DNA of 64,000 bases from Paragonimus westermani (Eukaryota > Platyhelminthes > Trematoda > Plagiorchiida > Troglotrematidae). Both the position numbers and the translations under genes were made by a program. Below are positions 10,397 through 20,575 of this stretch, one piece after another. The notes below the pieces were generated by a model, which saw only the letters and a program-made list of their open reading frames with translations, did not search any database and was not told the origin of the DNA. The stretch lies in the NCBI GenBank assembly GCA_008508345.1, contig QNGE01000863.1, forward strand, positions 55,121-119,120, read 5' to 3'. Within the stretch, counting starts at the first letter, position 1, and each line of letters begins with the position of its first letter.

Positions 10397-13300
10397 CTGA
10401 ACAGGGGAATATGATCAACACGGCGAAATGTTCACAACTTACATAAACAGTGATATGACTTTTCACTAAACTCCGCACAATATGCACCTGGTCTCAACTT
10501 AAACACATGATATTTGATCCAGTTCTATTGATCAATGACACGTGGGTCGTTTGTCTAACAGATTAGACGCCGGACGCGTCACTTGTCACGATTTTACTTG
10601 ACAGACTATTTACCAAAAACAGGAATTGACGAAGATCACTTCGGCTTGGCTTTAGACTTAGCCGTTTGTCATGACCGCGTGATCGCACTGACCCAGTGGA
10701 TGAACTTTATCTTGAATTAATCCAATAGGTGGGTGACCAGGTGCAGTCACACTATCGATCCTCAACCATATATGTTTTGACATTTACATGCCCAGACTAG
10801 TAAGAAAGGTTGAACCGCTTTCTCATACCTACTGTCTACCTCTTGTTCACTGGGTCAAAATGCGGACGCGATCAACAATTTGTCGCTGAAAGTGCTCAGC
10901 CTCCAGGATGGAAATGGATGTTATGTAGTCGTGATTAAAACAATGAGCCACTAGCTGTCCGTTGAGTAGGCCTGTTGCGTTGTCCCATACAAAGCAACGC
11001 CAGTAGTCATTTGTTTTCCGGGGTCCGGAAATCAGATCCAGTAGTAGTAACGCGGATTATTAACCACATTCTTCCCCACTCAAACAAATGAGAATTTTGT
11101 TTGTTGTTACCTGTAGCATGGGAACAGGTCATCAGTCAAGATCCAGCCAAGTTTGTTTTAGAAGCTTATTGCTTCTTTCACGTGATGGTTTTCAAGGATA
11201 TTGAAAACAGGTACATAGACTGTGCACACGTCTACCGTACAACAAGTCAAACCAAATATATGTATTAATTAAGTTTTCTTCACGGGAATAGATACCATTC
11301 ACCCTGTTCATGAAATTTTCGCTGATTTTCAGGGAGACATTTGACACTGTGAAGCGGCAGCTTCAAAGATGATTGCAGAAGTAAGTCAAAATGTCTCAAA
11401 CGAAATTTCATTGGCCACGGACATCCGGTCAATGCTATTCTCTCAGGTGATCATGTGTTATGCTCAATTTCTCCGCTCTGTACACCGAACCTTAAATGTT
11501 TTTCCCTCTGTCAGAGAACAGCTTGATACAACGAAAACCAAGCTGCGTTTGTCGTTTCTTGATTTGCGATTACCCATGAGCAGTCATCATAACAATGGTT
11601 TTATGACAGTTGAATTGAACAGGAATGTCTTAAAGGTTTATCAGAAAGTTAGGGGCACATTCCCCCGAAACAAAAAGACCTAGTGGGTGAGATTTGCCAA
11701 ATTGTCAACGATTAAATTTCTTGATGCGAGCATTCACTAACCATGAGGTATGATGTCCAACACAATCATCTGTAGAAGCGCAAATGCTCCTTTAACATTT
11801 GAAGCATTCAGTTTTTCCGAACCAATTAGCCAATGCGATAGAGGCTGTTTGCTAAGAGGTGTTAACATTTCATGTATTCGTGCGCAAAACTAATAGTTAT
11901 ATCTAGGAAACGCAGGTCAACAAGAACAACAAATAAATGCGGACACACGATTGAGGTCAGAATTGGCACCACGGTAAGAGTACTTATTGCTCCAACATTT
12001 TTCGTCCCCTAAGGTGTATTCGTCTCCATATAACCAGCATATTTTCGCTGAGTACCAACTGTCCATGGGGGAAAAAGTTTGCGGCGATGCGGATAGCACC
12101 GGCGGATGATACTACACAAGGCTGAAAAACGAAATCTTTCACTGCAGACTTGTTGTGTTTGGTTACAACTGCAAAGCTGTCAACAGCACTTGACCAAACA
12201 TATTCAATGCTTTTAAAGTGTACATATTTCCTTATTTTGGTAAGACACAAGCACACATCGGTTGTAAATATGTTGACCATATACTGTGATAGTTAATAAA
12301 AACTGGTCGTCCGCAGTTCTCTTATTTACAATAGATCATTTGCAATGAAACAATCACCTACTGCCTCCCAAATCGCTACCTTGATTAGTAATCTCGAAAA
12401 ACGAACTTTTTTGGTGGAATTCGTCGTATTCTTGCAGGGCAACACAAGACATTATGTGTGAAGACAAACGCCAGCCGTCATAGCGGATCGCCCTCTGCCT
12501 ACTCTGTGCCCAGTCAGCATAGGGTTGTACTTTATACCTGCCTTGTAAATGTGACCTTTGGACCCATCGAGCTTAAGTATGTTTTGTTTCCATTCGGATT
12601 CATCGTGCCATGCACACTGTAGCTGTCTGGTTAGTATATAGTTTGTTTGTCGTACAAACAAGCTGTTTGCTATGGTTAAATCATCCTTTGACGGTTTGAT
12701 GATCAGAGTGACAAAATTTCTACATCTGTCCAGTCTCTCAACTCAGCGGTGTGGCAATTCATATATGAATCGCCGGGAGTAAGCGTTTCAATTTTGAGGG
12801 TCACCATCTGATTACTTCCGCAACAATGTTTTTCACGGACCCCGTTGTCATCAGTATTCAGTGAAAATGTGCTGTGATGTGTACACAATCCTTACCTGTA
12901 CATCTGCAACTAGTCTTAAGTAACAAGCCCAAGTCTTCGTAATGTGAGGCAATTGTGAATCAATCTGGCAAACACCGAGATCCGGTCAAGTTGAACGTGA
13001 AATTGTAGTTATAACACACAACTGCAACACGTGAACAAACTGTTTAAACATCGTTCGTTTACACCGAATGTTTTCAACGGAAGTTTTTCCAAAGTTAAAA
13101 CAGTAAACACATTCATATCATCCAACACACAGTCGGCCGTCACGGATGACAGTATTACAGTTATAGGTTTACTGTAAAAGTTCACAGTCTTAGCACTCCA
13201 GTCTATTCCTTAATGTTTTTGCTAGTAATGAAAACTTTCATTTTTAGCGGAACAAATACCTGGATTGATCACTTCGGTGAGTGGGTTTCACAGTCTGGCT

Positions 13301-13458
13301 AACTTCAGTTACGATATGGAAAGCACTGAACCCTTGAAAATTGCCACCTTTTCTTGCCCACTTGATAATATAAAATGTGACAATCAAGTGTTTGTTTAAC
13401 TATCCGACAGAAACCTTGATTGGAAACAGATTGTCTCTTAATTGCTCAATCAATGATC
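10397..13458. other. No gene recognised
   Basis: This lies upstream of the SLC6 exon. A 104-codon frame at 11369-11683 (+) follows an acceptor-like TTTTCAG (about 11331), but resembles nothing known to me. Probably intron or 5' flank. Confidence 0.45.
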
Positions 13459-13522
13459 CTTAACTAGTTACAACTTGCTCCTAGCGTTGTGTTATTCCCA
13501 ATCAGTTTATCTTAACTAGTTA
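13459..13522 (+). mobile_element. 40-bp retro-insertion with 12-bp target duplication
   Basis: The 12-mer CTTAACTAGTTA occurs at 13459-13470 and again at 13511-13522. Exactly between the copies are 40 bases (CAACTTGCTCCTAGCG... ending CAGTTTAT) that match the last 40 or so bases of the family B repeat at 9141-9207. Short 3'-end fragments bounded by direct repeats are what target-primed reverse transcription leaves after extreme 5' truncation. The element therefore most likely ends at ...GTTTAT. Confidence 0.7.
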
Positions 13523-16489
13523 TGTATACACCTAACCGCAACACCTGCATGGCAGTTGTGGAATGAACCTGGAACACAACATTAACATACTTCTCACCGT
13601 TTGGAATTCATTAATTTCCTGAAAAAGACTGAAACAGGCTCGAATCATTTCTCACCTGAAGGCCATAATTCATTATATTAATTTGTGATTAGTAGCCAGC
13701 TATGGAAAACGACATGATTAATTAAAACAGTCAGTTCACCCAATGAGCGTGATTCCCACAGCCGTGAATGTAATCAGAACATTGGTGACACGGGTAAGAA
13801 TATTCGACCTCTCAAGCAGAAGTTTAGTAATTTGCATATCAGGAGACGGATTTTATTTCTTACACTCTGTTCACAGTGTTAGTAGACACTCCTGAAAGAC
13901 CACTGAGAAAACTGTCATCTAATGAGCACTTTGGCAATCAGGCTTGGAAAGAAATCGAACCAATAACAGAACCAGCATACTGCGACTATACAAACGCCTT
14001 ATGAGATTAGATGAATTGGTGTTTATGAGAGACAAACGATTTTTAAAGGAAGACTTGGACAAATAGTACGCTGATAAAAACTGGTTATTTGAAACCGATA
14101 GTATCGAATAATTTTGAGTAACTGACCGTACTAAAGAAACAAGTGCTCCACTTCTGTTTCAAAAGATGTTCACTTACAATGAAAGAAAAGCCACTTTTAA
14201 GCGAAGGAAATGAAACATGCTAAAATTCATTTTCGCAATACAGCTTGATGATTAGGACTGGATCAGGGTACAAACCTGATTCGCACTGGGCTTTCTCAAT
14301 TAATGAGAAACCAGTAACAGAAAAAATGTTGCTGAAAACCGGATGTCAAGAAAGTTAGCAAAGATTAGTGATTTCGACTTTGCTAACGATAACGCTGCAC
14401 TATCACACACAACAAACAACGAACCCGTATCATCAAAATAAACACAGCAACATAAAATCCATCCAATCGATATCAGTTTTTGCCTCTTTCCCTCACAGGA
14501 CGTGCATATACGTAATTTGAGCCACTAGGGCAAGGTGTTGTAAACAATTTCGAGTCCCTGCAGGTGAGCCAAATACCGTAGCCGTTTAAGAAGCACTCGA
14601 AAGGCAAATCACATTCCAGGTTTTCAGTTGTTCTTAACCGTACTACAATTCGTTGAATTTCGATTCATTTTCGATGACAGAAATTGGAACAAAATCCCTT
14701 TTGTCGAGATTATGGTTTTTTGGACTCTATCGTTTGATGCTATAATCTGTTCTGTTTTCGTTTTCGCTGCTCAGGACGAGATTCGGAGTAACCTGGTTAG
14801 TTTTAAAAATCTTCCTTTCGGTAACTAGATTGACTGTTCAGTGATCATTTCCTCGAGTAGAGTGATCAAGGTTATTGAACCATAGCCTGGTGGGTTCTGA
14901 AGCAGTAGCCCCACTTTGTACGTTTGCAAGCATCATGCTGAAGAACACAGGAAAAGAAAACTCCCTGTCACCGTCTTATCAACGTTCGCCCTAAAACGAA
15001 AGCAAAATCGTGACCAGCCATAGTCACATTTGGACCCATGAGAAATTAATTTAAACAGACTAACTGCAAGTACGGAGGTGGAGCTGGTGGCCTTTAGATC
15101 ATCAGTCTTGTGACATGAGTGGTTACGGTGGCTAATCATCCAGTTAGTGTATGATATGCTATAGTGTCATGCTGCCAAATGCTGACGGCAACAATCAAAA
15201 GAAGTTGCATGTTATCCAGTGTGGTCATCAAAGATGTCTATTTATACAACCGATGTACATTATGTGCGTCTGGTTGTCCCGTCCAAACGCTTTCATACCC
15301 AGCGTCAGACGGTAGGTCTCGCTTGTTTAATCCGTGAAATGTTTGCAGTCAACTCGTGTGATAAGATTGGATCACCCGGATCTCACAATAATGGACCAAC
15401 AGCTGATTCGAGGTATAACGTGACCATTCGAAGTATCAGGAAGGCGAACAACAACAGTGTCTGGTGTACAGTTTTCTCGTTCTTTCGACTGGACACTGAA
15501 TCCAATGTCGATTTTGTTGAGAACATGATTATGGACAAATCACAAATCACGTCTCACTCCTTCGTCATAAGCGATTCTGATTTTGATTTTGAGCGAATAA
15601 GAGCTTATGTTCGTAACGCGAAGGGTGGTCAGTTCGCACCTCGTACAAACTACCTTTGCCTGATTTACTCAGGCAAGAGAGAGACCAGAAATGGAGTATC
15701 GGTTTGAAAGCGAGCACCATAACAAAATCGAACGAATACCATCCGTACCTTTGAGAACACTGCCAGTGTAACCTGACAGTCCGAGTGTAGATATGTTCGT
15801 TCACATCAACCAGTGTTAACAAGCCATGTCAGTTACATTAATCTTGTTGGCAAAAACTTTAACCACTTGATTGGAGGTCCGGGGGAACGCGGAAAGTTGC
15901 CGACTTGAATTGTCAGACTACTTCAACTTGATGGATCCGAATATGGACGAGGCCAGCTGAGGCGGTCTGTTTGGAGATGAGCACCATAGAAGAAGTCAAA
16001 CGAATAACATCGGTGTCTTTGTGACTGCTGGTGATAGAAATACCTGTGGTCTGTTGTCTCAAACCAACGAGTGTGGACACCTTATAGATCGGTTCCACAA
16101 GTCTACTTGATCGAACATCTGCTAGATTCGGCGCGTACCACGAAGTGTTGACAGTTCGAAAGGGGTTGGCTGAAGTGTCTACGGAATTGTAAATGGTGCG
16201 TTCATTTACGAAGGATGTTCAGTTTGCATTAGCAGACCTCCTCCACCACTCACCAGCAATTGAAATAGTGCTGTAAGTGCTTCTCCCGAGTAAGTCCGAA
16301 CAAAGAAGGAAGTGTTGGTGGAATGTTGGTTTGAGGATGAGCATTCTGGACTGACAGTAGATTATTTATTATCCATGCGGTTGTGTTTATTACAGACAGA
16401 TTCTGTGAGATAGAGTGTGTTCATACATTTGGACAAGATGTAAGCTAGTCATGCAAAGAGGAAAACTTGACCAAGGCGATCGGATAACT
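13523..16489. other. No gene recognised
   Basis: The 162-codon frame at 15219-15707 (+) is the longest open frame outside mobile elements, but shows no motif and no clear splice boundaries. I do not call it. Confidence 0.45.
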
Positions 16490-16688
16490 AAGCTCCAATC
16501 AATAACCCCGCTTTTAGGACTTCCGAGACAGGTCGAAATCTCCGATCTCATTAAACCTGCGAGGTGATATCTTAGATTACTGATGAGTAGTCGGGGATTT
16601 AGTTCATTTTCAAGTTGAGCATCACTCACATTTGATGACAGCCTTCGCATTCAGATAGACTTTCCAGCCAGCTTCTTTCGAAAAGAAC

Positions 16689-16733
16689 CACTAGACTCGA
16701 GTTTCGCTCTCATTAGAGCTCGTCAGTGATGCA
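16689..16733 (-). ncRNA. Hammerhead ribozyme, minus strand, weakened stem I
   Basis: The catalytic core is complete on the minus strand: CUGACGA, stem II GCUCU/AGAGC with loop AAUG, GAAA, a two-base-pair stem III closed by a UCGA loop, and UC before the cleavage position (between 16694 and 16693). Position 7 is C, which hammerheads tolerate. Stem I is poor: the bases before CUGACGA (AUCA) pair with UAGUG with one mismatch and one wobble. Activity is therefore doubtful. Confidence 0.65.
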
Positions 16734-16749
16734 TATCCTTGCCACGGCC

Positions 16750-16805
16750 GGGATTTGAACTCCGGCCTTTCCAATCAAAAGACAACCGCGTTGACCACTG
16801 CGCCA
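16750..16805 (-). promoter_or_regulatory. Internal Pol III promoter (A and B boxes)
   Basis: The A box TGGCGCAGTGG (16795-16805 on the minus strand) fits TRGYNNARNNGG. The B box GAGTTCAAATCCC (about 16750-16763) fits GGTTCRANTCC with one or two changes and sits in a CCGG/CCGG T-arm-like stem. Spacing is tRNA-like. This would drive Pol III transcription through the minus-strand ribozyme. Confidence 0.7.
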
Positions 16806-16879
16806 TTGACCTCACATTAGGCACGGCCGAATTATCAAATCTGAACGCTCAACCATTCTCACTTGTGCGCAATGATCAG

Positions 16880-17030
16880 GTTGCAAGGATATGCACTACT
16901 GATGAGCTCTGATGAGAGCGAAACTCGAGTCTAGTGCTTCTTTTCGAAAGAAGCTGCCTGGAAAGTCTGTTTGAATGCGAATACTGCGATCAACTGTGAG
17001 TGATGTTCAACTTGAAAATAACCACCTTTT
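16880..17030 (+). mobile_element. Ribozyme SINE (copy 2), opposite copy 1
   Basis: It begins at the linker GCAAGGATATGCAC, carries the intact hammerhead (16893-16937), then the body CTTCTTTTCGAAAGAAGCTG, GGAAAGTCTGTTTGAATGCG and GTGAGTGATGTTCAACTTG, and stops after CTTGAAAATA. The tRNA-like head is not recognisable upstream, so it is 5' truncated close to the ribozyme. With copy 1 it forms an inverted pair with arms of about 100-130 bases separated by the tRNA head of copy 1. Confidence 0.8.
16893..16937 (+). ncRNA. Type I hammerhead ribozyme, intact
   Basis: Self-cleaving RNA motif. Stem I is GCACUA (16893-16898) paired with UAGUGC (16932-16937), six perfect pairs. The core is CUGAUGA (16899-16905); stem II is GCUCU/AGAGC with loop GAUG; then GAAA; stem III is only A-U and C-G pairs around a UCGA loop; cleavage is expected after C16931 (the UC of GAGUC). 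Every invariant core base is present. Type I hammerheads with a minimal stem III are known from schistosome Sm-alpha repeats and from Penelope-like retroelements, where they may act as dimers. The self-complementary CUCGAG here would permit such a dimeric stem III. Cleavage itself is predicted, not shown. Confidence 0.9.
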
Positions 17031-17284
17031 CACTCCAATTTGCCTGAATAACATAGCGACTATTAGGACTGGCTGAAAAGTCTCTGGAAACGCAAAAACT
17101 GTGAATAGTTTGTTTGTCACATGTGGACCAGTATCTCTACTACTGACCGGTAAACAAAGTACCTTCCATCGTTCTCTGTTCCGTCAACCTGAGACGTCAT
17201 AGTATCAGCGTAATCGGCTGAAAATAGCAGAATAGTCACTGACATGTCGGAAAGCAATCACACATTCTGAGTAATGTTGACAGG

Positions 17285-17345
17285 CGAGTGTAGCTGAGCG
17301 GTTGGATTTCATAGCGAGAATATACACACCGGATCAAACTTTTGC
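17285..17345 (+). repeat. Possible tRNA-derived relic
   Basis: TGTAGCTGAGCGGTTGGA resembles an A box region and CACCGGATCAAACTTTTG a degraded B box, at tRNA-like spacing. The stems are not preserved. Confidence 0.28.
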
Positions 17346-17639
17346 CGAATGTTCAATTTTTCTATCTTTTGTAACTTAACGATGGCTGTCATGGACGTTT
17401 TGTAAGCAGGGCTGTTCAATGCTGTGTAGTCAGAAAGTATATATTTCTAACACGAAAGAAAGTGACGGTCGGTTTCCTCCCATGTTTAGGTGACACACTT
17501 GTTAGAACATTCAGTACGTTGTTCACACGAATTCAAAAACTATTTCGGTATGTGTTGGTTAATGCGTGTGCCGAGGTGCTCCCTAGTTCTGCCGACGTAT
17601 CTACTTCCACGAGAAAATCAAAAGTGTGGTGTCAATATT

Positions 17640-18098
17640 CTATTGGGCGAAAAGGAGCACCACATCTTTTCCAGGTGTAGTTGGAGCACGGGTAGTTTCA
17701 TCTACGTGGATCAATCGAGCGGCGTTGTATACGCGCTTGAGTGCTGCATCTAAACGGCGTATTATCAGGTTTGAAATATTATCACCTTTAAAAGGCAGAA
17801 TTAGACAGACAGGCTTGCAGTGAACAATAAATGGCTAACTCGCACAGATTGTGGAGTGGAATACATCTGGATAAAACATGTGGGGTAACCATTTTCTGCC
17901 AGTCTCGTGCAGTAACACAAGTTCAGTTTCGAACTCATCTTCCGTAAAAATACGTCGAACTCTGTGAAACAAAGTCCTGACGAGCCAAGTCTTTGAGTAA
18001 TTAGTGTGATGCTCTTGAAGTGGAGATATTGTCCTGTCCACGTGGACTTGCGAAACACACTTCTGGAAAGTCACTTTCTGATGAGATGCGAATGACAT
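17640..18098 (-). pseudogene. Decayed Penelope-like element, RT thumb
   Basis: Minus-strand pieces in shifting frames: FRKSTWTGQYLHFKSI (from 18058), then TWLVRTLFHRVRRIF with EDEFETELVLLHET, then a broken NGYP block, then (about 17815-17640) LPFKGDN followed by RRLDAALKRVYNAARLI. The order and blocks equal those of the PLE fragments at 7.6-8.3 kb and 25.2-25.7 kb. Several frameshifts and stops make it a fossil. Below 17640 the GIY-YIG region would be expected; only stop-ridden sequence is seen. Confidence 0.75.
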
Positions 18099-18904
18099 GT
18101 CACTGTCTAAGACATCTTAAATTCTACCTTTGGACTTTATCAAATGTGTCGGTGGAAACCACTGTTTCAAGCCTCACATCTTGATAATTTGTGGGTGTGG
18201 TTTTAGTTAGATGGAAGCCGATGAAAAATTGCTCGACTTCAGTCCTGTCATGTAATATGTTTGCTACTTGAGCGTTAACTTGATTTGAGGCAGAACAATA
18301 AGAACGATAGGCCAACTGCGTACAGAAGTAGCAGGGCAGTGGAACAATGGCCTCACTTCCCATTTGTGTTTATATGTCTGTCACTTCTTTTTGGGGATTC
18401 GGATTCGTATATGAACGTGCGTATATATGTGCAAAATTTCAGTCATTAGTAGATGACAACACTTTTAGATAAGTTCATTACGGGAACTTGGCAGATGAAC
18501 TCACATTAGACCCGTCAGACAAAAAATAGCGAATAGCACAGGAAAAGGACAGACGTTCACCCACAAAGCAGACGAGAAATCATTATCAAGACCCTACGTG
18601 AACAGTAAACACAGTATGTAGCAGTGATTTACCAGGAAAATGTAATTCTTTGAGATAGACTAAAACAATCACGATATTTGTATTGGTACGTTCTCCGAGC
18701 TTGGTATTTAGGTTGCAAACGTCTCATCACTAAACAAAGTGACATCATCAGTGCGCGAATGTTTCAGCGTATAGTATTGAGCGAGGAGTTAGTTGAAGAC
18801 AGCTATAGAAGGAACTACTTTCGAATTATGTCCAAACGAGCCGAAACAAACTGGAGCACTGCAGAGCCCCGAAGAAAAGATGAAGAGCACTTGTACCGAG
18901 TAGT

Positions 18905-19985
18905 TCTTTGCAACTGATACCCATGATGTTTCAAGAGACGGAGTTCACTACATAAGGAAACAGATTCGATCTCTACCGAACCATCGACAAAACGAATTGT
19001 ATTGCCATATATCAAAACCTTAGCGGAAATGACAGCGAGACTTCTGTGACCACATGACTTCATGCCACCACACAAGACAACATCAACGTTACGAAGGATA
19101 CTATCAAAACCAAAAGAACAACTCAAACCCACCGACAAAAGAAAAGTCGTCTGCAAAACCAGATGCAATGACTGTGGACAGTACTACGTCGTGCAAACCG
19201 GACGGAAATTACCAACATGAATACATGAATACGAACTGGCTATCAAGAGAAACCAGCAGTTTTCCTTGATCTCTGTTCACGAGGATGAAACTGAAAACGC
19301 CTTCAACTTGAATACCACAGAAATCCTTACTCAGGCAAACACAAACGTGCAACAGAGTTTCTCGAGGCCTAATATTTATCAGCCGGGCCACTAAACAAAC
19401 ACATCAAGCTAGACAAAATATATGAACCATTGCGAACCAAGAATTTTGGGAGACGTAGACGCCATAAAGACCAAACTCTGGTAAACCCTGACGGGGCAGC
19501 TTGAACAGATCAGAACACAGTCGAAACGGGACAATAGGTGACCAGTCGGACGGGATTCTGAAGAGAAGAGATGACTCACTCAGGCAATATACAACCAATC
19601 TGATCCGAGGTCAAAGTGCGGCAGCGACAGAGAACAACCAGTCAGACTTCCGCTGTAGGACGCGACAACTACAGGAACCTACCAGTCGGTCGAAGTTAAA
19701 CTGCAACACAATCAGCCACCGGTAGGCCAGGTCAAAGGTGAAAAACAGAAGAAAGTGACGGGCCAGAATTCAGACCAGAAGGTCAACTCGCTCGGCCATA
19801 TAAGAGCAGGCATCCATCGAAGTTTACCAAACCCCACGCTCAACACTATACGCTGAAACACTTACGCACTATTGATGTCACCTGGCTTGATGATGAAACT
19901 TTTGCAAACTAACTGCTAAGCTTGGCGAACATACCAATGCCAAAACGATCAACCCGAGCTACGAACAAGATTACCATCACTCAGA
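18905..19985 (+). pseudogene. Decayed Penelope-like element, GIY-YIG tail and 3' end
   Basis: Plus-strand translation in two main frames gives the end of the RT thumb linker (SKPLAEMTARLL, then HKTTSTLRRILSKPK), and a GIY-YIG endonuclease: VVCKTRCNDCGQYYVVQTGR (GIY degraded to VVC, YIG to YVV), then IHEYELAIKR, SLISVHEDETENAFN, EFLEA, and HIKLDKIYEPLR. Stops follow KLPT and EFLEA and at least one frameshift is present. GIY-YIG is the nuclease domain that nicks the target in PLEs. A non-coding 3' region follows, ending with the repeat at 19848-19975 that also occurs alone at 38.4 and 42.9 kb. The C-terminal blocks match those of the element at 45.7 kb, hence the same subfamily by inference. 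RT motifs 1-7 are missing. Confidence 0.75.
19848..19975 (+). repeat. PLE 3'-terminal repeat (family A)
   Basis: ATACGCTGAAACACTTACGC, TGATGTCACCTGGC, GATGAAACTTTTGCAAAC, AAGCTTGGCGAACATACCAA and GATCAACCCGAGCTACGAAC in order. It sits directly 3' of the GIY-YIG remnant, which identifies the two solitary copies (38355-38448 and 42930-43060) as 5'-truncated insertions of the same element type. Confidence 0.75.
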
Positions 19986-20439
19986 ACTACCGATCGCAAT
20001 CTGCTTATTAATACGTGACTAATACAAATGTAATTGTGCTGCGGTGATAAGCTTGCATCAAAATTCTAAGAATTGTCCTAACAAATGAAATTCCGGAACG
20101 TAGTGAATGGTTTCATGTTGAGTAGATCAGATAGTACTCTATTTTTTCAAAAGGGATGGCTAAAATATCTATCGAGTTGCAAATTGTGCGATCTGTTGTG
20201 AGTGTTGTTCAGTGCATACTAACCGAAACTCCCCTGCTATCTAGCAAAACCACAAGTACATTTCACCAAGGCTAATGTCTTCTGTACCGTCTTATTGATA
20301 AGACTTCCTAATCACGACTTTATTTATTAAACTTAGTAGAATAATTACTGCGTTATCTCCTCAGGCGATTGAGCAGTCCCAGCATTACTCACAAGTGAAT
20401 GTGCCTGAGCGTTTGTGTACGATAAATCGGTCGTGCGTA

Positions 20440-20575
20440 ATGTAAACTCAACACAACTATCTCATGACCGCAGTCCAAATCCTATACATTGCCAAGGGTA
20501 TGCACAACTGACAAATTCTAATGAGAATAAACATCTAGCCTGGTGCTTTGTTGTGTAGGGTGCTTAATTGACCGG
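20440..20575 (+). mobile_element. Ribozyme SINE relic
   Basis: GCCAAGGGTATGCACAACTG, TTCTAATGAGAATAAACATC and TAGCCTGGTGCTT align with the linker, hammerhead and start of the body of the copy at 16880. The core is damaged (CUGACAA; UAAAC in place of GAAAC), so the ribozyme is dead. Confidence 0.6.

Larger units (their letters stand above)
16490..16815 (-). mobile_element. tRNA-headed SINE with hammerhead ribozyme (copy 1)
   Basis: On the minus strand the copy reads, in order: a tRNA-related head with Pol III A box (16795-16805) and B box (about 16750-16763), a linker GTGGCAAGGATATGCAT, a hammerhead core (16689-16733), a body starting CTTTTCGAAAGAAGCTGG and running through GAATGCGAAGGCTG and GATGCTCAACTTGAAAATG, then CCCCGACTACTCATC and a tail containing GACCTGTCTCGGAAGTCCTA and GGGGTTATTGATTGGAG. 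This head-ribozyme-body layout parallels the Sm-alpha SINE-like family of schistosomes. It is the most complete of at least nine copies or fragments here (17.0, 20.5, 32.9, 37.3-37.5, 42.8, 43.3, 48.0 and 63.6 kb). Copy 2 faces it at 16880-17030. The tail end is uncertain and may extend to about 16395. Confidence 0.8.

Noticed and set aside
10600..10740. CTGACCCAGTGG, considered as reverse complement of an SLC6 LELxLGQ block
   Set aside because: Wrong side of the TM1 exon for a minus-strand gene, and the translated frame does not fit.
15219..15707. 162-codon plus-strand ORF, the longest outside mobile elements
   Set aside because: With the stop frequency of this composition, about one ORF this long is expected by chance in 64 kb on six frames. 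No motif, repeat copy or splice structure supports it.
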